This document shows, in pieces, positions 43,995 through 55,941 of a stretch of DNA of 64,000 bases. The notes under the pieces are model-generated. The model was not told the DNA's origin, did not search any database, and saw only the letters and a list, made by a program, of their open reading frames with translations. Source of the stretch: Pterobdella sp. o SKG-2022 (taxonomy: Eukaryota > Annelida > Clitellata > Hirudinida > Piscicolidae); NCBI GenBank assembly GCA_964035795.1, contig OZ038320.1:15507651-15571650 (forward strand), read 5' to 3'. A program made the position numbers and the translations under genes. Numbering within the stretch: position 1 is the first letter of the stretch; the number at the start of each line of letters is the position of its first letter.

Positions 43995-46900
43995 ATTATG
44001 CGGTGGAAGCAAGGGCATGCTCCATCACGCACTTCTATTGCTTCAACGAATTTTCATGATCATACATGAAAAAGCAATGGCCCTCAATCCCCAGCAACTC
44101 TTGAATGGACAGAGGGTGCTAAGAATGCCTGGGCTTTCTTCCTTTTCTTCTTGTTCTTTTGGGAGGTTTTTTTCTTTTGTTAGTTTTAATATTAGATCAT
44201 TGAATGGGGAGAGTATTGAATTGTGTGAAGAGTTGTTGAAGAAGAAGGTTGGTATTTGCCGTATCCAAGAAGTGAGGTGGAGAGATATGGGTTCAAAATT
44301 CCTAGGTAGTTTAGGTAAGAGGTTTAAACTATGGTGGTCTGGTAATGAAGATAAGATAGGTGGTGTAGGAATATTATTTAGAGAGAATTTATGTATGAAT
44401 GTTGTTGAAATAAATAAGATATCAGATAGGGTAATGGTAGTGTTAATTATTTTTGGAAAAAGGTAGTAAGAATTGTTTGCGATTATGCCCTACAATGTGG
44501 AAGATCGACGAGTAAAAAAAAAATTTTATCAGAAAATGGCAAAAGGGTGTGAAGTGGAAAATGAAAGTAAAGTTTTGATTTGCATAAAGAACTTCAATGG
44601 ACACATTGGAAAAGAGGTTGATGGGTTTGAAGGTGTTCATGGAGGTTTTGAAATAGGCAAGAAGAACGTGGAGGGTAGATTGCTGTTAGAATTTTGTGTT
44701 GAAAAGGGTATGTGTGTGGGTAATAGTTGGTTTAAAAAGAAGGATAATAGAAAGGTTACTTTTAATGGAGGGTGTAGTGGGACAGAAATAGATTTTGTGT
44801 TGGTGAATGGTAGTCGGAGAAAGTTTTTGAAGAATGTCAGAGCAATTGGGGGTGAGATCCAACACAAACTATTGAAGGTGGTTTTGAACAGAAGATGGAT
44901 CAGAAAAATCCAACAAAGCCATGCCAAAAAAGTATTTTGCGCAAAAGTATGAAAGCTTTTGAATGATGAAGTAAAAGCAAAATTTTGAAAAGATGGAAGT
45001 TTTGTATAAAAAAAGCTATGAATGAAATGTATGGCTGAAATATAAAACTTCTGCTTTAAAAGCTGCTGAAGAAGTTTGTGGAGTGAGTAGAGGTGGGCCT
45101 CGGCACGGTGAAGCTTAGTGGGGGAATCAGGATGCGCAGAAAGCCATCACAAAGAAGAAGAAAAGTTTCTAGAGATGGAAACAATTTCCATTCGAAGAAA
45201 ATAAATCCCGTTATGTTTCTGATAAAAAGAAAGCTGAGAGCTGTTGCTGAGGCAATAAAGAAAAAGGCGGTAAGAGATGGAGGAGATACGGAATGACAGA
45301 AATGTCATATTCCGTAGAATTAAAATAAGGAAGAAGGAAGCAACTGACTTAGCATGTAAAAACTGCATTAAAGAAAAAAACGTTAAGGTTGTATTTGCCG
45401 AGAATGGTCGCAAGAGAGTGTGAAAGGAGCACATGGAGGCCATCATAAATGAAGAGAATCCATGGGATGAGATGGTAAATGTAGAAATGGTTGAGGTCCC
45501 ATGGAACCATTTACTATGAACGAAGTGGAGAGAGCACTAGGGATCATGAAAAATGGCAAGGCCAATGGACCAGATGGAATTGTCAGCTGATAAGCAAATT
45601 ATATTGCAAATAGCTAATGAACTCCTCTATGGAAAGGATATGCCTCATGACTGGAGAACGAGTACAGTTGTTCCCATTTATAAGAAGAAAGGTAGCCTTA
45701 TGGACTGTGCGAACTATCGAGGGGTAAAGCTTTTAGAGCATGGTATGAAAGTGGTGGAAAGGTTGTTGGAGAAGAGGTTGAGAAGGTTGGTAAAAGTTGA
45801 CCAAATGCAATTTGGTTTTATGCCTGGCAAAAGCACAGTGGATCCTATTTTTATTCTTAGAAGAATTTACAAAAGCTACCTTGAAAAGAATAGGAAGCTT
45901 TTTATTTGTTTCGTTGATAAAAATAAATTTGTTCCCACCAAAGCATTTCCATATTTGGCATCCCTTATCGAACCAATCACCTTCTTCAAGCAACAACACT
46001 CCTCCTCCATGCATCCTCCAGACTTCCATGCCATCATGGTTCATGTTGTGTGCTCCCTATTTGATTTGAAGAAAGCTTTTGATTGGGTGCCAAGGAAAGT
46101 GATTGCATGGGCGCTGAGAAAGAAATTGGTCCAGGAAAGGCTGGTTCAAGCAGTAATGTTGATGTACAAAAAAGCAAAAACGCGGGTTCAGGTTGGAGGT
46201 GGACAATCGGAAAATTTGATGTTGGTGTAGGTGTCTATCAAGGATCGGTTCTTTCACCTTTTTTTTTCAATAGTGCTAATGTTTTGTCTGAAGACGGAAG
46301 AAAAGGTGCTTTATATGAACTGCTTTATGCAGATGACTTGGTTTTGATGGCAGAGACTATTGAAAAACTAGAAGCACAATTCATTCGTTGGAAAGCAGCC
46401 TTTGCAGGGAAAGGATTAAAGATTAATCTTGGTAAGACAAAGGTCATGGAAAGTGGCGGTGGTAGTGGAATTGTTGTTTTGGCTAAGATTGATCCATGTA
46501 GTGTGTGTGGGAAGAAGGCTAAAATAAATTGTGTGAGGTGTAAGACATGTAAGAAGTTGGTTCATACGCGGTGTGCTAGGGCAAGAAAATGTCTTGTAAG
46601 ATGAATGTAAATTTTGAATGCAGGGTTTGTATGAATGTTTCAAATAAGGTATGTAATAATGTTTTGAATGTTTGTCTGAGTGAGTTAAAGAGGGTGAATA
46701 ATTTTTGTTATTCAAAGGATAATATGAGTGGTGGAGAAGGAAGTGAGCTAGATGTTACACGCAGGATAAGGCTGGGGTGGAAGGCATTTAACAGTATGTC
46801 TTCTATTTTATGTGGAAAAAGACACACATGGAATATCAAAAAAAAATTTATAAAACACGTGTGAGTTTTGTCATGACATATGGCTCAGAAACTTGAGTGG

Positions 46901-47330
46901 TAAGATCCGTTGGAGAGAGTATGTTGAGAAGAGCAGAAAAACGAATGCTTCGAATGATGTGTGGTGTGCAACTAGCTGATGGTGTGAATATTAAAAAGTT
47001 GATGGTTAGATTGGGGTTGAATGATACGATTGTTAAAATGGGGAAACAAGGAAGTTTGAGATGGCTAGGGCATGTTGTAAGAAAAGGGGATGAGGATTGT
47101 GTTAAGCAGGCGTGGAGGTTTGACGTGGAAGGCAGTAGAGGAAGAGGAAGGCCGAGATAAGCTTGTAAAAATATGATGGAAAACCTTTGTCGTGGGCTTG
47201 GATTAAATCTTGGAAATTTCTATAACAGAGTAAAATGGAAAGAAAGGGTTAGGTCATGGAAAGAAGTCAGTGACCTCTTGGAAAAAGGAATGATGCTGAC
47301 TATAATAAAATGATGATGATTTATCTTTCA
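43995..47330 (+). pseudogene. APE-type LINE, nearly full length, with ATG-repeat 3' tail
   Basis: Endonuclease: FVSFNIRSLNGESIELCEE, CRIQEVRWRDMGSKFLG (catalytic Glu), SGNEDKIGGVGILFRENL, KNFNGHIGKEVDGFEGVHGG (G-D-F-N degraded to K-N-F-N), GTEIDFVLVNGSRRKFLKN. RT: KNGKANGPDGIV, DMPHDWRTSTVVPIYKKKG, DCANYRGVKLLEHGMKVVE, QMQFGFMPGKSTVDPIFILR, LFICFVD, then a 147-base in-frame insertion, DLKKAFDWVPRKVIAWALRK, YQGSVLSPFFF, LLYADDLVLMAET (catalytic box, 46318-46356), KGLKINLGKTKVMESG. A Cys/His finger CSVCGKKAKINCVRCKTCKK then LVHTRCARARKC follows. The tail reads LRWLGHVVRKGDEDCVKQAW and GSRGRGRPR. It ends at AAAATGATGATGATTT, an ATG tail. Stops and shifts near 44467, 44950, 45590, 46230, 46605 and 46875. 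Confidence 0.92.
45919..46065. other. 147-bp in-frame insertion in the LINE RT, flanked by TTGAT
   Basis: TTGAT is present at 45914-45918 and 46061-46065. Without the insert, CFVD joins LKKAFDW exactly as in related RTs. The insert is 49 codons, adds no stop and is less AT-rich than the surroundings. The minus strand of the insert is also open (HGGGVLLLEEGDWFDKGC) but I recognise no family. Confidence 0.75.
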
Positions 47331-47394
47331 TCTTTTTGATTTCATTTTTCTATCTAAAACGCCTATATTATACTTTTTTTGGGTTTACCAATAC

Positions 47395-50300
47395 TGTATA
47401 ATATAACTCCGAAACCAAAAAATCCAGGGTTAGCGTCTGGCAGAGTAGCTTGCCTCATGGGTAGGATGGACTCTCAAGCCTTGGCTGGCAGCCTTCCTCG
47501 AGATGGCGTTTCTATAAGAACACCGATGGCTGTGTAACCTTAAAATCGCAGGAAAAAACTCTATATGATGAAAAAAATTTCAATTATCAAACGACGTTAA
47601 CGGGAAGTCTAGCTTGAGCGCTAGGCTTGTCGCGTCCGGGAGGTCTTCTGTGAATTACTAGGCAGAGGCAGGTCGTTATGCTACTAGTGGTGAAAAAAAC
47701 TTTCAGCAGAAGAATGAAGATTGTATTACTATATCTACTAATAATTTCGTTCCTAATATTAGTTATGATAACAGTAATGTAACTAATAATAACAATAATT
47801 GTGATGATTCGGTTAATAAAATTAGCAAACAAATACTAACACAAATAAACGAAGAAATTGTAACAGACTAGACATTATGAAGGTTATGGAAGGTTATTTC
47901 TAAGCTAGGAATGGTTCAAGTACAAGATATATTAAAAGAATGAGTCAGTGGTGGGAGAAGCAAGGAAGAAGATGGAATGTTACTGGACAAAGACTTGCTG
48001 ATCAAGCAAGAATGATAAAATTGCATGGGCTTCTTTCGGAGTTGGAGTTAGAGGAGATAGAGAGAAGAGTGTTGATGGGTGATATTGAACCAAAAGAAGA
48101 AGATATAGATGAAGAAAATTGTGATAAAGTTAATCAAAATGTTGATCAACAATTTGATGAAACAAGGGTTAATTGGGCTAAACATGATGATGATAATGTG
48201 GAGCTTACTACTGAACAAGAGACACTTGTTGAAAATATCAAACATACATATAATCAGATTTTAATTGAAGGTAAATGTGTTTCAAAAAACATAAAGTATA
48301 TTCCAAATAAAATGATAAAAGAGAAGACCGATAAAATAAATGAAATAATAAATTTAATACCGGGTAAAACATTAAGAGAAACCAATATTTTAATACTTGC
48401 TGGTGTAAAATAATAACTGATGAATTAAGGGTACCAAAAATGAGTTATAATGGTGATAAAGATCCTCCATGGAAAACTAGATTAGAAAATAAAGTAAAAG
48501 ATTTCCGTAAAAATTTATCAAGATTAGAAGAAAGTAAACGAAGTAAATATAAGGTCCATGAGTATTTAAAAAAAAAGTATAAACCTGATAAAAAGTGTAT
48601 AAGCCAGGTAAAAGAAGAACTTGTACGAAACATTATAGCAATAACAGCAAAAATAAAAAGATATACTGAAAGAATGAAACAATATTACCAAAATAAATTA
48701 TTCGAAAATAACCAATATCAAGAAATGAATAAAAAAGAGGAAATAAAAGTGATACCAGAAAAAGAAAGTACAAAAGAATTTTGGAAAAACATATTGGGAA
48801 ATTCTGTGAAGCAAAATTTTACCTTGGAAGGCCCCTGGTCCAGATGGAGTGCAGGGATACTGGATCATAGCTTTTTATGCACTATATGAAAAAATTTGCA
48901 AACAGATAAGTGAAATTATTCAAACGGGTAAGGTACATGAATGGCTAATTGGAGCTAGAACAGTAGTGATACCAAGACCCAATAAAAGGAAACATACCAT
49001 CAAATTTCAGACCGATAACATGTTTACCAATAATGTGGAAACTGTTAACTTCTATGATAAGCGATCAAATTAATCGAAATTTAGACACACAAAATGTATT
49101 ATTTTGGGAACAAGAAGGATATGGAAAAGAAACTAGAAGATCAAAAGAATAATTTATTATCGACAAATATACAATGAAGGATTGTAAAAAGCGTCTAACA
49201 AACCTGGCGCTGGGGTGGGTGGATAATCGAAAAGCTTATGACATGGTACCTCATATATGCTTCAACGCATGTCTTAAAATTTAAAAAATCAAAGAGAAAT
49301 TGAGAATAATTCTTTTTAGAATCATGGAAACATGGAGAACTGTTTTGGAAAACAGAGAAGAAACATTGGGATAAGTAAATATTAAAAAGGAACTTTTTCA
49401 AGGTTATAGTTTATCACTTCTTCTATTTCCTATTGCGATGATACCTTTGTCTCTTATACTAAGAAAAGCTAATTCAGGTTATATATTCAGACAAAACACA
49501 AATTAACCACTTACTATATATGGATGATGTAAAACTTTTTGAAAAAAATAAGAGAGTAATTAATTCTTTAATGAATACCGTAAAAATATTCAGTGGAGAC
49601 ATATGCATGGAATTTGGAATAGATAAATGTGCCACTGTAGTGCTAAAAACAGGAAAGTTAGATGAAGAAACAAACGATTTAGTTCTCTCAAACGATGAAA
49701 TTATCAAATCCTTAGAGGAAAATACTAGCTATAAATATTTAAGAATGCTAGAAACAGAGAATATCAAAAACAGTGAAATGAAAGAACAAGTAACTAGTGA
49801 ATATGAAAAAGACTAAAAAATAGTTTGAATTCAAAACTAAACGCAGGAAATCTAACAAAAACGATTAATACATGGGCTGTATCCATTTTCAGATATAGTG
49901 CTGAAATAATAGACTGGACTAAACAAGAACTCCAAAGCAATGATGGCAAAACTAGGAAGATGATGACAGCATACAAAGCTTTGCACCTAAAAGCTTATGT
50001 AGACAGATTATATGTACATAGAAAAGATGGAGGAAGAGTTCAAATGAGTATTGAAGATACCATAGCATAAATTTCTATATTTTAAATAATTCAAACGTAG
50101 TTATGTTATCAATTAAGAAATAAATAAAGATTAATAAAGAATGTTCAAAAACCGAAGTCAAAGTAGAACAGAGAGAAAAAAGCAAAGAAAATGAACAAAT
50201 ATGGTTATGCATGAACAATTTACAAGTCAAATTAAAGATTTCGCTTTGAAGAAAAGTTGGCAATAGCCCAAGAGGATGTTTTAAACGTCACACAGAAAGT

Positions 50301-50735
50301 CTGCTAATAGCAGCTCAAGATCAGCGATTCATTGGAGCATCTTAAAAACAAACAATCTTCCACATTTGAAACATTGATATGAGCACAAAGCGGAAGCTGT
50401 CATAAAAAACGAGAAAGTTGAAATATTATGGGATTTTAACACTTATGTTGACATATTAATCAATGAAAGACGCCCAGACATAGTTGTCATAAAAAAAGAT
50501 CCGAAAGAATGTTATATCATAGACATAGCTATACCAGGAGATATACGAACAGAAATAAAAAAAAAAAGAAAAAATAGATAAATACCAAGAATTGAAACAA
50601 TAAAGAAATCAGCTTTATTTGGTAGTGGTTTTATTTCAAGAAAAGTGCTGGAAAGGAGTCAAGAAAACTAGTTTTTGATCACCATATGCTTTTGAAAAAA
50701 GCTCGAAACCAAACTCACACCTGGCTTAGCCGTGA
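47395..50735 (+). pseudogene. R4/Dong-like LINE, copy E (sister of copy D)
   Basis: Has a longer 5' leader than copy D: GGCAGAGTAGCTTGCCTCAT and GGCTGGCAGCCTTCCTCG precede the shared TCTATAAGAACACCG. Coding blocks: MSQWWEKQGRRWNVTGQRLA and DQARMIKLHGLLSEL (Myb-like region, intact here where D has a stop), ELELEEIERRVLMGDIE, KNIKYIPNKMIKEKTDK, KEFWKNILGNSVKQ, then a ~100-base loss up to LEGPWSRWSAG (shifted P-G-P-D-G-V-Q). LYMDDVKLFEKNKR keeps the YMDD box (49515-49550). The zinc-knuckle deletion is identical to that of copy D (joint AAGATCAGCGATTC, 50319), and the nuclease core RRPDIVVIKKDPKE is present. Further small deletions lie at 50068 and 50595. Confidence 0.9.
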
Positions 50736-50756
50736 GAAAGCACATTATCATAATAA
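50736..50756 (+). repeat. Short AAT-type tail of copy E, junction with next 5' module
   Basis: GCACATTATCATAATAAG is followed at once by GTCGTTTTGCCTCGTTTG and the shared leader GTGGGCTCCGTTGAATTC. The tail here is only a few units long. Confidence 0.7.
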
Positions 50757-52600
50757 GGTCGTTTTGCCTCGTTTGAGTGGGCTCCGTTGAATTCATGAAT
50801 TCTTCTAACAAAAGGTGTTTTTTACTTGCAAAAAAGTTTCTATAAATAACTTATATTAAGTCAAGAACAAATATTGAGCATAATTTATTGAAAAATCAAA
50901 AGTATTTAAGTAATATAAGAGTTTGGCTGGTCAGCTTGAGGTTGCATCAAAAACAACTTGATTCAAACACGGGAAAAGATACGAAATGATGCGAAAAAAG
51001 TGATAATTAATTTAATAAAAGTTTAAAGATTTTTTTTGCACTTCTACGTATTTTAAAATTTCAACCAAAGTTGGATAGCTGGCCGAAAAAATTCAAATAC
51101 AAAAAAATATTTTAAGTTATTGCTTCAAGAGGATTCTTCGAACATCAAAAAAACACTGAAAACTCTGAAATAAAATTATCAGAAAGCGATTTGAAAAAAC
51201 AGATTTGCAAAGTTGAAAATAAAATCTGAAATCACGTCATTTAATAGGATAATTAAAGTTTTTAAATCTTTCCGAAAGAATAAAAAATGGCCACTGACCA
51301 AACGGCCATGTTTGACCATAGAGAAGAAAATTTACAAGCAAAGAAATTAATTAAAATTGAATAATTAGATAGATGAATAAATAAAAATTGATTAATTAAA
51401 AATAATTTTAAAACACAAAGATGGAAAACTTTGGATTAAAAAAATAGTAAATGATAAATAAATATCACGAAATAAATGAAGCGCATATCGATGATAGAGA
51501 ACATAACGAAAGTTGGGGTTTAGAGACTTTTATTATTATTGGTAATGAAAATGATGAAACAGCAATGTATGGTAATATTTTGGCTTGTGATAGAAAAAGT
51601 GTTAATAATTATGTTGGGGATACAAAAAATATGAATACTTATAAAATAAGTTATGAAAGAAGTATCGACAGAGCTGGCAATAGCAGAAAAAAGACCGACG
51701 ATTTTAACCAATATAAATCAAAAAGAAAAAAAATAAAGAAAAAAATAGTCACTAGATCTTATGATAATGAAAACATTTCCCGCATCGTCCTTCCCGCGGT
51801 CGAACAAGGGACGCGCCTTTCAGCGAGTGACCAGGCTGAGAGCGAAAAATATGCTACTAGGTCTAACTCTTCTCAAAATCACAGCCCATACGAACACAAA
51901 AGCGGTATTATTCCAAAATCTGGCTCTATGGGTTCAAATATCAAATCAAAAACTAAAGAGAAATAAATGGACAAGAGAAGAGTATGTGGAAGTTATATAT
52001 TGTTATTATTATGCTTTAGAGAAGCCTGGAAAAAATAACACAATTGATTCGTATACAAAATGGTGTTCACGAAATACAATAAGCGATAAGTTTGATAAAC
52101 TCAATGCTAACAAATTGGCAAATCAAAGAAGATATATCATTCGAAATAAGAAGCTAACAGATATTGAATTGATACAAATAAAAGAGCAAGTTATGAATGA
52201 TATAGATACAGAAAATAAAAATAAGGATGTTTAAAAAAAGGCAGTAGCTAACGCTGATTTAACTAACACCAAATCTGACATGAAAGTAAAAGATTGGGAA
52301 AAGATATGTGATGTTGAAAATGAGATGAAAGAAAAAACTAATTTGGGCAATATAAAGTTTAATGGGGGGAAAAATCTAATGAATAATGTTGAAGTTTGCA
52401 ATATTAGAAGTGGTAGTGAAAAGTTAAAGGTGATATGCAATATAAAGGGTTTTGATGAAGTTTGTGATAGTAAAGAAGAGGAAAAAAGAAAAACTAACGA
52501 TTGTAGCAATATAAGTTTTAATGGAAAAATGGTGCCAAGTAATGTTAAGGTGGACAGCAATACGGTTAATGACGAAAACGAGAAAGGTTCGGCTTAGAGG
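50757..52600 (+). pseudogene. R4/Dong-like LINE 5' module, fourth copy (leader and N-terminal ORF)
   Basis: Leader as at 28432 up to about 51080. It then departs from the other modules, and an open frame 51451-51966 reads HESWGLETF-like acidic text, KISYERSIDRAGNSRKKTDD, SRIVLPAVEQGTRLSASDQA. After one shift (about 51960) come NKWTREEYVEVIYCYYYALE, YTKWCSRNTISDKFDKLNAN, KLANQRRYIIRNKKLTDIE. This is the best-preserved Myb-like domain of this subfamily (W-T-R-E-E-Y...C-Y-Y-Y). 52280-52597 is open and acidic (KVICNIKGFDEVCDSKEEEK). No RT follows; it stops where the antisense PHD ORF begins. Confidence 0.78.
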
Positions 52601-53110
52601 CGTTGTCGCGGTTACGTGAGACAGCCAAAATGAGTTTAGCGGAATTGAAAAGTTTCTTCTATTTCAAAGAATTGTTTGGGTCATTCAACGCACCATCGAT
52701 TGTCTTGGCGAGGGTTTTTGCAACTAAGACTCGTGAGCCCTTATCTTGAGCAGTATGCGGTATCTTTGCAGGAGTCGCAATGAAGAAATTATGGTGTCGC
52801 TGGAAGATTTGCCGAAGGTTGTGGCCTGAGTCGGATTCTCAAGTGATATGGGAAGGTTACAAATAGATAAGTTGGTGCAACTTGAACACATCCAAGTAGT
52901 CAGGCTGGCGGAAGTAATTTTGAACAACTTAAGGGAAAGGCATGTTAAGTAAAAATATTGTTGGCAAGAAGAGCAATCTTTGTTTAGTTTCTTCTGATTT
53001 GTTTTGCCACATGTGCCACACTGTTCTTCTTTGATTGAAATGGTGTGTGTAGAAGAGTTCTGGCGAGTTGTCTGCTCTGATTGGTCTTTTTTCGTTGGTG
53101 CCATATTGCT
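52601..53110 (-). pseudogene. LINE ORF1-type fragment with PHD-like zinc finger
   Basis: The minus-strand frame begins MAPTKKDQSEQTTRQNSS and contains CGTCGKTNQKKLNKDCSSCQ, YFYLTCLSL, then TTWMCSSCTN. The spacing C-x2-C...C-x2-C...(H replaced by Y)-x2-C...W-x-C-x2-C is that of the PHD finger found in ORF1 of several CR1/I-like LINEs. After 52724 the frame breaks. It may be a host PHD protein, but the setting among LINEs and the short basic N-terminus favour a transposon origin. Confidence 0.6.
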
Positions 53111-53379
53111 TTAGTATATTTTATGTTAATTGAAGGTTCAAGTTTTTACTGCGTACACACTTTTTTTTTAATCCGCTTGGTTTTAACTGACTTATTGCGT
53201 CGGTAAAAAAAATTTAACAAACTTCTTTCATTTGCAGTTTTAAGCAATAATTGTAGCAGTAACCAACGAATTTAATTTTTTTGTAAATACAGTTATGTTT
53301 TTTGACTACAAACTGTCATTCTAGCCAATATAATTCAGCAAAATGGATAGGAGCAACAAAACTGTGTTCGTTTATACTT

Positions 53380-53456
53380 GTGTCTATGTATAAATAATTC
53401 AGACGAAGTTATGTCATCATTTGAAAAATACACAAAGATTAATAAGGATTGTTCTA
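53380..53456 (+). mobile_element. R4/Dong-like LINE scrap
   Basis: AATAATTCAGACGAAGTTAT then AAATACACAAAGATTAATAA and GGATTGTTC match the 41500-41575 part of copy D (after the Y-I-L-N-N-S-N codons). It lies just left of the piggyBac element. Confidence 0.65.
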
Positions 53457-53493
53457 TGGTATAACTCTCTGGCAGCCGTTATTCGAGACTTGT

Positions 53494-53512
53494 TTAACCC
53501 ATTAACGCCCAG
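53494..53512 (+). repeat. piggyBac left terminal inverted repeat with TTAA target
   Basis: TTAA (53494-53497) followed by CCCATTAACGCCCAG (53498-53512). This is the exact reverse complement of the right end at 55927-55941. CCC...GGG termini and a TTAA target are diagnostic for piggyBac. Confidence 0.93.
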
Positions 53513-55941
53513 TATATAAAGTAAAATTAAATAAAAATAAGCTAGTTAGTTGGGGTTTAAAGTAGGTTACACTGGCATACACTACTTTTGCTCACTTTTG
53601 TTAATTTGACGTAGTTCAGGTGAAATTTTTATATATTATTGTTAAAACTAATTAAATTACTTTTTTTGAAAATTTTTAATTTATAATTTAATTATAAATA
53701 AATTTTTAAAAATTTTATATCTATAAATGTGTACAACTTTCTCATTTAAATACTATTTCCGAATTGCATTGTTTCTTGCTGAGTTGGCTTATCTTTTGAT
53801 AAGTTTTAAACACAAGTTATCATTTTAGTTTTAATCTAAAACAATGTGTTCAAATCAGATGAAAAGTTGAGTTTATGCTAATACCTTTAATATGATATTC
53901 ATGATGATAAACATTCGCTATCCAAATTATAAACTTTTTTTTCAGTCTTCCGTTGAATAGTGTAATTGACATTTTGGAGTGTCTGAATAGTGATGAAGAA
54001 AAAATAGAAAAAGGAAATGTTGATTCAATCGTACTTTTACCACCAAAAGATGGAGAAATTACTGATGAAGATTCTGACAAAGAAAATGAAGCAAACTTAA
54101 AACATCTCACTCCAAGTCAACTTCAATCAAAAGCTGAAGTTATTTATAAAAGCTATGAAACAAGTGAAAAAACAGTACAAACAACTAAAAAGTACGTCAA
54201 AAAATGGAACAAAACAGAAGTGTTTGAAAGAGATATAAATCTCCCAGACCCCCTTGAAGCACTAAACACTTCTGGTTGTACCATAATAGAAGCTTGGGAA
54301 GCAGTTTTTAATGACGAAATTGTTTCTCTTATCATTAATATGCCTAACAAATACGCAATGCAAAAAATCCTCAATTAAATGTAAACGAATAAGAAATACG
54401 AGCTTACATAGCAATCCTTCTTTTGACGGGATATGCTTGTTTCACAAACGCTAGAATGTTTTGAAAAATGAAAAGAGACACTCACAATAAATTGGTCTCA
54501 TTTGCAATGAGAAGGAACAGGTTTTTGAAAATTCATAAGTATCTACATACTTGGGATAATTCTCAATTTACTTTAGAAGACAAATATGCCAAACTTTTAT
54601 TCTATTTTGCCCTAACCTGCTGAAAAAATCTTTTCAAAATAATTTAAATAAAGAAGAAAGATTTAAGTACACCATAGATGTAACAATGAATTCATATTAT
54701 GGAAAACATGGAAGAAAACAACATTTACATAGAAAATCAATTGGTTTTGGCTACAAAGTATGGTTCTTATGCACATCTACCGGGTACTTAGTGCATTTCA
54801 TTCCTTATCAAGAAGCAAAATCATTTTGACTACTTGATCAGAAAACGCTTGGCTTGGAGACTTTGGTAGTTTTGAAAATGATTTCGGTTTTACCAAAAAA
54901 TTAGTCTTATAATTTTATTTTGATAGATTTTTACAAGTTTTTCTTTGTTGGAAAAGTTAATTGAATTAGGTCATTTTGGTACGGGCACAATCAAAAAAAT
55001 AGAACCTAAAAATGTCTTCTAAATTTCAAAGATTCGAGAAAAAAAAAAGAGGTACGATGACTTTGGCCACTACTGGTAATTTTGCAGTCGTAGCGTGGAA
55101 GGATAACAAAGTGGTAACGTTAGCATCAAATGCATATGCGATGCATCCTATCTCAAACGTTAATAGAGTTGCAAAAATTGAGGCAAAACGGAGAAAGATT
55201 ACTGTTGCATGTCCCAAAGTGGTTGCTATTTACAACTCATATATGGGAAGAGTCGATCTTTTTGATCAAAACGTACATGCCCAGAGAGTGTCTTTTCAAA
55301 GAAAAAAATGGTGGTTCCCATTGTTTGCTTTTGGAATAGATGCTGAATGTCAGAGTTCATGTAATTTGTACAAAGACTTGACAAAACAAAAAATTACGTA
55401 TTGTGAATTTTGAAGGCACATTGTGCAGTCCTATTTAGGAAAGTAAAAAACATCTGCAAAAAAAGCCGACAATGTGGATTAAAGGCAAACACACGAGTTA
55501 GGTCTTTCGTAAGAAAAGATGACTCTCTGGACCATGAAAAAGAACCTTGTAGACAAACGAGGTGTTCCCATGTCACAAACATACTAGAATAAGAGATGCC
55601 AAGTGTAAAGTAGCACTACATATAAGTTGTTGGTATGAGTTCAATGCTAAATGAATCTGAGTATGTACTTAATATAATCAGCTTATAAGTTAGAAATTTT
55701 TAAAAAATCGAAAAAAAGTTTCCAAAACATTTATTTTTGTATACTATTTCAATTTTAGAACAAAAAATTGAAAATAAATTTCTATTGAAGAAAATTGTTA
55801 TAATTGCAAGACACCCCCCTAACTGTAAAAAATAGCTCTGAAATTTTTTTCAAAATATCATATTTTTAAATAATTTTTTCCAAAAAGGTCTTGAAATTAA
55901 AAAAAAATTGATGAGTAAACAAGAACCTGGGCGTTAATGGG
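53498..55941 (+). mobile_element. piggyBac-family DNA transposon, complete ends
   Basis: A 2444-bp element with perfect 15-bp terminal inverted repeats. The left target copy is TTAA and the right copy (55942-55945) is TCAA, one substitution away. It encodes one decayed transposase. The element sits in otherwise LINE-derived DNA and breaks no other element visibly except the short R4/Dong-like scrap to its left. Confidence 0.92.
53943..55592 (+). pseudogene. piggyBac transposase pseudogene (PGBD-like)
   Basis: N-terminal acidic region (VIDILECLNSDEEK, KDGEITDEDSDKENEANL), open to 54378, then frames with stops: IRAYIAILLLTGY, KMKRDTHNKLVSFAMRRNRF, LHTWDNSQFTLEDKYAKL. First catalytic Asp: FKYTIDVTMNSYYGKHGRK (about 54660-54715), with GFGYKVWFLCTSTGYLVHFI. 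Second Asp block: FIDNFYKFFSLLEKLIELG after a shift (about 54920-54970), then HFGTGTIKKIEPKNVSSKFQ. Third: IYNSYMGRVDLFDQNV (55230-55275). A C-terminal Cys-rich end, KSRQCGLKANTRVRSF...EPCRQTRCS, is like the PGBD cross-brace finger. At least four stops or frameshifts make it inactive, though the three catalytic Asp positions can all be recognised. Start codon uncertain. Confidence 0.88.
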
